Of a stretch of 64,000 nucleotides of DNA, positions 59,674-64,000 are shown one piece after another. Positions within the stretch are counted from its first letter, which is position 1; the number at the start of each line of letters is the position of its first letter. The notes under the pieces were generated by a model that had not been told where the DNA came from, did no database searches, and worked only from the letters and a program-made list of their open reading frames with translations. Position numbers and translations under genes: made by a program. The DNA is from Sinomonas terrae. Its GTDB lineage: Bacteria > Actinomycetota > Actinomycetes > Actinomycetales > Micrococcaceae. The DNA lies in assembly GCF_022539255.1 (NCBI RefSeq), contig NZ_JAKZBV010000001.1, positions 3,596,001 through 3,660,000 on the forward strand. Reading direction: 5' to 3'.

Positions 59674-59755
59674 GCCCTGCCAGCCAGCTCGCGAACATCC
59701 ATCACTCTCGGTCAGGACGGATTTTCCCCGGATCCCCATCGGGTAATGATCCTGC

Positions 59756-60367
59756 ATGGCGTTCCGATCACAGACCAGAGAGATCCAAGGAGTGCGCATC
59801 GGCCGCCCGGAGGCGCTCGTCGTCGCGCTCTACGTCCGCGACGCGCTCGGGCTCGGGCTGGGGCGCTTCGGCGCCTCTGCCCGTCGGCTGGAACCTCGGG
59901 TGCCTGTAATGGCTCACCGCGGGAAGGATCCGGAGGTTCAGGGGCAGTGGCAGGAGTGGTGGACCGCCCTGCTGCGGGACACTGCCCCAGCAGTCAGGAG
60001 GCACAGCTCGGTTGACTACATGGGTGCGCTGACCGGCAAAGAGGCCTTGCGCGAGGCGGCGGAGCCACTCCTGCGAGAGGGGCGCGAATGGTTCGTAGCG
60101 CACCGGCGGCACTGGGAAGGCACCCACGTGCCGGACTCCCGCCAGGCCATTGCTGAACGGATCGCAAGAGACGAGCTGGGGCGCAGACGAAGGGCCATGG
60201 GGACTCTACTGTTCCTGCCGCTGCCGTTGCAGGGGCAGCTTGGGTACGGGCTCGGAGGCGCCTCATGGCTCGTCACGGAGTCGCTCGTGGCGGACCTCCC
60301 CGCGTTCGAGGTGTGGCTAGACGTCCAGATGCACGTCCTGCGCGGGATGCCGCGGACGAGGGCCTAG
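59756..60367 (+). CDS. Hypothetical protein
   Basis: A 203-residue soluble ORF with no recognised domain. It is rich in Arg/Leu/Gly, with a likely helical middle (EALREAAEPLLREGREWF and IAERIARDELGRRRRAMG) and a hydrophobic segment FLPLPLQGQLGYGLGGASW near residue 155. No strong Shine-Dalgarno precedes ATG 59756. Its length and codon usage suggest a gene. Neighbours give no functional hint: a tRNA remnant region before it and a PHP hydrolase after it. Confidence 0.55.
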   Translation: MAFRSQTREIQGVRIGRPEALVVALYVRDALGLGLGRFGASARRLEPRVPVMAHRGKDPEVQGQWQEWWTALLRDTAPAVRRHSSVDYMGALTGKEALREAAEPLLREGREWFVAHRRHWEGTHVPDSRQAIAERIARDELGRRRRAMGTLLFLPLPLQGQLGYGLGGASWLVTESLVADLPAFEVWLDVQMHVLRGMPRTRA

Positions 60368-60481
60368 CTTCGAGCCCCGGGCGCCCGCTGGCTCCGGTCC
60401 GTTCCAGACTCGTCTCGCTTGTTCAGCCCTCGGACCCCCAGCGGTTTCCTACCGTTAAGTAATTGGCACCACCATATCGGC

Positions 60482-62047
60482 GTGACTTCCCCCTGCAAGG
60501 CCCACAGCGGCGATACCTCTGCCCTCCTTTCCCCCTCACGACGGGGCTTCCTGGCAGCAGCGCTCACCGGCGCGGCGCTAACCCTGACCCCCATGAGCTT
60601 CGCGGCCGCCGACAGCGGCACGAGCAAGACCAAGACGATCACCGGCCACCTGGATCCTGGTGCGGCGGACTTCGTCTACCTCCCGGTCGACGTCCCGGCG
60701 GGCGTGAACCGGGTCAGCGTCTCCTACACGTACAGCAAGCCCAGCGTCCCTTCGGGGCTCCTGACGAACGCCTGCGACATCGGCATCTTCGACGAGCGCG
60801 GCACTGACCTGCAGGGCAAGGGCTTCCGCGGCTGGTCCGGCGGCTTCCGGACCGAGTTCACGATCAGCGCCTCCGATGCCACCCCCGGCTACCTGCCCGG
60901 GCCCATCGGCAACGGCACCTGGAACGTCATCCTGGGCCCATACCAGGTCTCCGAGGACGGCATGGACTACACCGTGACCGTCACCCTCGACTACGGGCCC
61001 GACGGCGCCCCCTATCAGCCGAAGTACCCCGCGCAGGCCATCGCCGGCAAGGGTGCGGGCTGGTACCGCGGCGACGCCCACCTGCACACCGTCTACTCGG
61101 ACGGCAAGCGCACCCCGGACGAGGTCGCCGCCGGCGCTCGGGCGGCACGCCTCGACTTCATGATCTCCACCGATCACAACACGCCCGCCTCCCACGGAGT
61201 GTGGGGCCCCCTCGCCGGGAATGACCTGCTCATCCTGACGGGCGAGGAGGTGACCACCCGGAACGGCCACTACCTTGCGCTCGGACTCGAGCCGGGCGAG
61301 TGGATCGACTGGCGCTACCGGGCACGGGACAAGGGCTTCGAGGACGCTGCCCAGCTCATCCATTCCAAGGGCGGCCTCGTGGTTCCGGCCCACCCCTACT
61401 GCCCGTATGTCGCGTGCCGCTGGAAGTTCGGGTACGACGACGCCGACGCGGTCGAGGTCTGGACGGGGCCTTGGACGGTGGACGACGAGTCCTCGGTCAA
61501 CACGTGGGATTCGATGCTCGTGCACTCGGTGCGGACGAATGGGCGCTGGCTCCCCGCGATGGGCGACAGCGACGCCCACAGCGTGCCCCAGGTCATCGGC
61601 TGGCCGCACAACGTCGTCAACGCATCTGCGCTCTCCCATGACGCCATCCTCGAGGGCATCCGCTCCGGCCGCTCGTGGATCGCCGAATCCGCAGACGTCA
61701 CGCTCGATTTCACCGTGAAGTCGGGCGCGAAGACCGCGGGTATCGGCGAGCGGCTCGACGTCGCCCCGGACGCCCCCGTCACGGTGACGGCGACCGTCGG
61801 GGGCGTGCCGAACGGCGTCGTCCGCTTCATCACGGACGAAGGCCAAACGCAGCAGGTCACGCTCCCCGCCTCGGGCCAGGGCACGAGCACGTGGCTCACG
61901 ACTCCGCAGCTCTCCGCCTACATCCGCATCGAGGTCCGCCACCCGAAGGCCGATGGCACCTCCGGCAGCGGCACCGAGATGGGACCGAACCTTCCCCTCG
62001 GCCCGATGGCCGCCCTGACGAACCCGATCTTCCTCGGCTCGAAGTAG
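60482..62047 (+). CDS. Tat-exported PHP-domain metallohydrolase (CehA/McbA family)
   Basis: A 521-residue protein when started at GTG 60482. The N-terminus has a twin-arginine signal (SPSRRGFLAAALTG) followed by an Ala-rich cleavage region, so it is exported folded. A beta-sandwich precedes the PHP domain, whose metal ligands are in GDAHLHTVYSDG, STDHNTPAS, PAHPYCP and GDSDAH. A C-terminal beta domain follows. The CehA/McbA family includes carbamate and phosphoester hydrolases; the substrate is unknown. Starts upstream (TTG 60419) exist, but the signal-peptide length favours 60482. No good ribosome site is visible. Confidence 0.87.
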   Translation: MTSPCKAHSGDTSALLSPSRRGFLAAALTGAALTLTPMSFAAADSGTSKTKTITGHLDPGAADFVYLPVDVPAGVNRVSVSYTYSKPSVPSGLLTNACDIGIFDERGTDLQGKGFRGWSGGFRTEFTISASDATPGYLPGPIGNGTWNVILGPYQVSEDGMDYTVTVTLDYGPDGAPYQPKYPAQAIAGKGAGWYRGDAHLHTVYSDGKRTPDEVAAGARAARLDFMISTDHNTPASHGVWGPLAGNDLLILTGEEVTTRNGHYLALGLEPGEWIDWRYRARDKGFEDAAQLIHSKGGLVVPAHPYCPYVACRWKFGYDDADAVEVWTGPWTVDDESSVNTWDSMLVHSVRTNGRWLPAMGDSDAHSVPQVIGWPHNVVNASALSHDAILEGIRSGRSWIAESADVTLDFTVKSGAKTAGIGERLDVAPDAPVTVTATVGGVPNGVVRFITDEGQTQQVTLPASGQGTSTWLTTPQLSAYIRIEVRHPKADGTSGSGTEMGPNLPLGPMAALTNPIFLGSK

Positions 62048-62074
62048 CTCTCGTATGAAGTAGCTCCCGTATAC

Positions 62075-62114
62075 CGACGGCGGCGGACCTCATCAGAGTG
62101 AGCCGCCGCCGTCG
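62075..62114. terminator. Hairpin terminator between the PHP hydrolase and selB
   Basis: A 12-bp perfect stem (CGACGGCGGCGG and complement) lies between convergent genes. Just before it, GAAGTAGCTCYCGTAT occurs twice in tandem (62041 and 62058), duplicating the stop-codon region. Confidence 0.75.
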
Positions 62115-62155
62115 TGTGCATCTGGAGGCGCACTGGAGGGAGGACGACCGGGCCG

Positions 62156-63952
62156 TCACCTCACGATAGTGCGGTGACCGGCGTCCAGGCGCCGTGTCCA
62201 ACCGCGCGAGTCGAGATGTTCCAGCAGCGGGACCGCGATCCGGCGTGTTGTGTCGAGCGCCTGACGTGCCTGGCTGGTCGTGAAGGGCTGCTCCAAACGG
62301 GCGAGGGCACGCATCGCAATGGCCGGCGCCGTAGGCAGCAGCACCACGCCATCACGCAGCCGGAGCAGGCGTCCGGTGCGCTCGGCGGCGGCCAGCTCCC
62401 GGGCCCCTAGGCCCAGCGCGGCAAGCTCGTCGGACTCTGGGGCCTGGAACGCGTGTGCGCTGAGCCTGCGCTCCAATTCGGCGACCGCGGGCTCGGCGGG
62501 ACCGAGGCTGCTCTGAGTGCCGGGCAGCTGGACATGGCCGCCCTCCTGTTCGAGCCCTGCATCTCGGACCAGATGGGAAAGTAGCCTCTCGTCGGGCAGC
62601 TCGAGCAGGTCTCTGGCGGCGCCCATGGAAAGGCCCGGGGCCAAAGGATCGCGCTCCCGGAGCGCCTCAAGCGCAGTGCGCAACCGATGCTCCCATGCGT
62701 CGAAGACAGGAGCATGCACCCACCAATCGCCGAAGACCCGAACGCAAGCGGGCGCCTCCGCACCCGGCTCTGAGATCAGCCCGAGCCGGCGGAGATGTTC
62801 TTCCTGCACGGCCCCGCGGGCTGCCACTTCGCCCATCAGGTCACCGCCGGGGTCCATGCTTGCAAGCCGCTCCCCCCAGCGCGCGCCGTCGCCGCGGCGC
62901 CTCAGCGGCGGCGGATCGGCATCGAGGACCCGTGCCCCGCCGAGGACCGAGCGGCTCCCCGGGTCACGGAGCACCAGACGGTCTCCGAGAACGAGCGGCA
63001 GATGCCTCTCCAGGACGAGCCGGGCATGGTCGGCCCCGAAGGGACGCAGTCTGGCTGGCACGGACGCCGTGCCAACGTGCACCATGAGTTGCTCCGGTAC
63101 ATCCGTATAGGCCGCGCCGGTAGTCCGCCGAATGCCCAGGACGCCCGTCGTGGGCCATGCGTCTGGGGTAACGAGCGCGTCTCCGCGGCGGATGTCCGCG
63201 GCGGAGACGTCACGCAGGTTCAATGCCACTCGGCTGACGGGCCCCACTGAGGGGCATGAGGTGTCTCGGCTTTCCAGGCCGCGGATCACGACGGCTCGGG
63301 GTTCAGAGTGACCGAGCAGCTGGAGCCGGTCACCCTGGACAATCGTTCCTGCTGCCAGTGTCCCGGTCACCACCGTTCCGGAGCCGGTGATGGTGAACGA
63401 GCGGTCCACCCACAACCGGACCCGGCCAGTGGTCGTAGGCGAGGGCACACCGGCCAGCACGCCGTCGAGCGCGGCACGCAGTTCAGCCAGGCCTGTGCCG
63501 TCAATGGCTGAGACGGCGACTGCGGGCGCGTTCTGCAGCCCAGTGCCGGCGAGCTCTCTGCGCGTGCGGGCGAGCACGTCGTTGACCCGCTGTTCGGATG
63601 CCCGGTCCATGCGGCTGAGGACCACGACGCCGTACTCGATACCCAGGGCAGCGACGGCGTCCCTGTGGTCGCCTGACTGCGCCTGCCAGCCCTCGTCGGC
63701 GGCGACGACGAAGCAGACCACGGGCGTGGGCCCGATTCCGGCCAGCATGTTGCCGAGGAAGCGCTCATGGCCGGGGACGTCCACGAAGGCGACTTCCTGT
63801 CCGGACGGCAGGCTGGTCCAGGCATAGCCCAGGTCAATGGTCAGCCCACGGCGCCGTTCCTCCTCCCAACGGTCCGGCTCCATCCCGGTCAGCGCGCGCA
63901 CCAGAGTGCTCTTGCCGGAATCGACATGCCCCGCGGTGGCAACGACGTGCAA
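62156..63952 (-). CDS. selB: Selenocysteine-specific translation elongation factor
   Basis: A 598-residue GTPase that delivers selenocysteinyl-tRNA at UGA codons with a SECIS element. The G1 motif is GHVDSGKST (8-16), followed by GLTIDLGYAW, DVPGHERFL (G3) and LSRMDR, an NKxD-like G4 with a substitution. Domains II-III and a C-terminal winged-helix region follow, the RNA-binding part specific to SelB rather than EF-Tu. The start is TTG at 63952, two bases after the preceding stop. The order selA-selB is typical. Confidence 0.92.
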   Translation of the reverse strand: MHVVATAGHVDSGKSTLVRALTGMEPDRWEEERRRGLTIDLGYAWTSLPSGQEVAFVDVPGHERFLGNMLAGIGPTPVVCFVVAADEGWQAQSGDHRDAVAALGIEYGVVVLSRMDRASEQRVNDVLARTRRELAGTGLQNAPAVAVSAIDGTGLAELRAALDGVLAGVPSPTTTGRVRLWVDRSFTITGSGTVVTGTLAAGTIVQGDRLQLLGHSEPRAVVIRGLESRDTSCPSVGPVSRVALNLRDVSAADIRRGDALVTPDAWPTTGVLGIRRTTGAAYTDVPEQLMVHVGTASVPARLRPFGADHARLVLERHLPLVLGDRLVLRDPGSRSVLGGARVLDADPPPLRRRGDGARWGERLASMDPGGDLMGEVAARGAVQEEHLRRLGLISEPGAEAPACVRVFGDWWVHAPVFDAWEHRLRTALEALRERDPLAPGLSMGAARDLLELPDERLLSHLVRDAGLEQEGGHVQLPGTQSSLGPAEPAVAELERRLSAHAFQAPESDELAALGLGARELAAAERTGRLLRLRDGVVLLPTAPAIAMRALARLEQPFTTSQARQALDTTRRIAVPLLEHLDSRGWTRRLDAGHRTIVR

Positions 63953-63955
63953 GGC

Positions 63956-64000
63956 TCAGCCCGCCCTGCCTGCAGCAGAAACCTCGAGAACTGCTAGCGC
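63956..64000 (-). CDS. selA: L-seryl-tRNA(Sec) selenium transferase, C-terminal end only (partial)
   Basis: Reading the minus strand from the right edge gives ALAVLEVSAAGRAG and a TGA (63956-63958), immediately before selB. The end of a gene there is visible; calling it selA rests on the usual selA-selB order, since only 14 residues are present. Confidence 0.45.
   Translation of the reverse strand, partial: ALAVLEVSAAGRAG

Overview
The window is high-GC actinobacterial chromosome, most like a Micrococcaceae soil organism (Arthrobacter/Sinomonas type). Supporting this are the rRNA operon with no tRNA in its 16S-23S spacer, carD, the gpmA - regX3/senX3 - phoU neighbourhood, the GlgE alpha-glucan pathway and frequent GTG starts. 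The genus is an inference from gene content; I ran no database search.

Left third (1-14.6 kb): an accessory catabolic region. A nine-gene plus-strand operon (5652-14626) encodes a complete lower pathway for 3-hydroxyanthranilate. It holds 3-hydroxyanthranilate 3,4-dioxygenase, ACMS decarboxylase, aminomuconate semialdehyde dehydrogenase, 2-aminomuconate deaminase, 4-oxalocrotonate decarboxylase, oxopentenoate hydratase, acetaldehyde dehydrogenase and hydroxyoxovalerate aldolase. The last gene is an exporter-like MFS protein fused to an acetyltransferase. A divergent LysR regulator sits in front. Further left on the minus strand are two MHS-family transporters sharing a 1,242-bp identical block with unrelated ends, an IclR regulator between them, and a partial thiolase-like gene that lacks the usual nucleophilic cysteine.

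14.6-22.9 kb: a broken DUF429 remnant next to tRNA-Thr(TGT), a membrane-anchored DsbA-like protein, otsA-otsB (trehalose), an unlinked sugar-ABC ATPase with a dyad at its promoter, and DUF4032, DUF2461 and SRPBCC genes.

22.9-29.3 kb: a minus-strand rRNA operon (16S-23S-5S) with two upstream promoters and a boxA-like element repeated in leader and spacer.

29.3-42 kb: the alpha-glucan/trehalose block. Minus-strand glgE - treS - maltokinase::glgB, divergent glgP, and convergent glgX. Trehalose becomes maltose (TreS), then maltose-1-phosphate (maltokinase), then linear glucan (GlgE), then branched glucan (GlgB). GlgP and GlgX degrade glucan, and OtsAB is a second trehalose route. Maltokinase and GlgB form one 1,241-codon ORF with a strong Shine-Dalgarno and GTG inside it, exactly where a free GlgB would begin.

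42-64 kb: mostly conserved housekeeping genes. These are a nitrilase-family gene, rlmB, cysS, ispF, ispD, carD, a lipoprotein, regX3/senX3 with divergent phoU and a PHO-box-like repeat, gpmA, a methyltransferase, DUF2516, a trans-sulfuration enzyme, tmk, holB, a TAP-like lipoprotein hydrolase, a HAD phosphatase, tRNA-Thr(CGT), a Tat-exported PHP metallohydrolase, and selB preceded by the last codons of selA.
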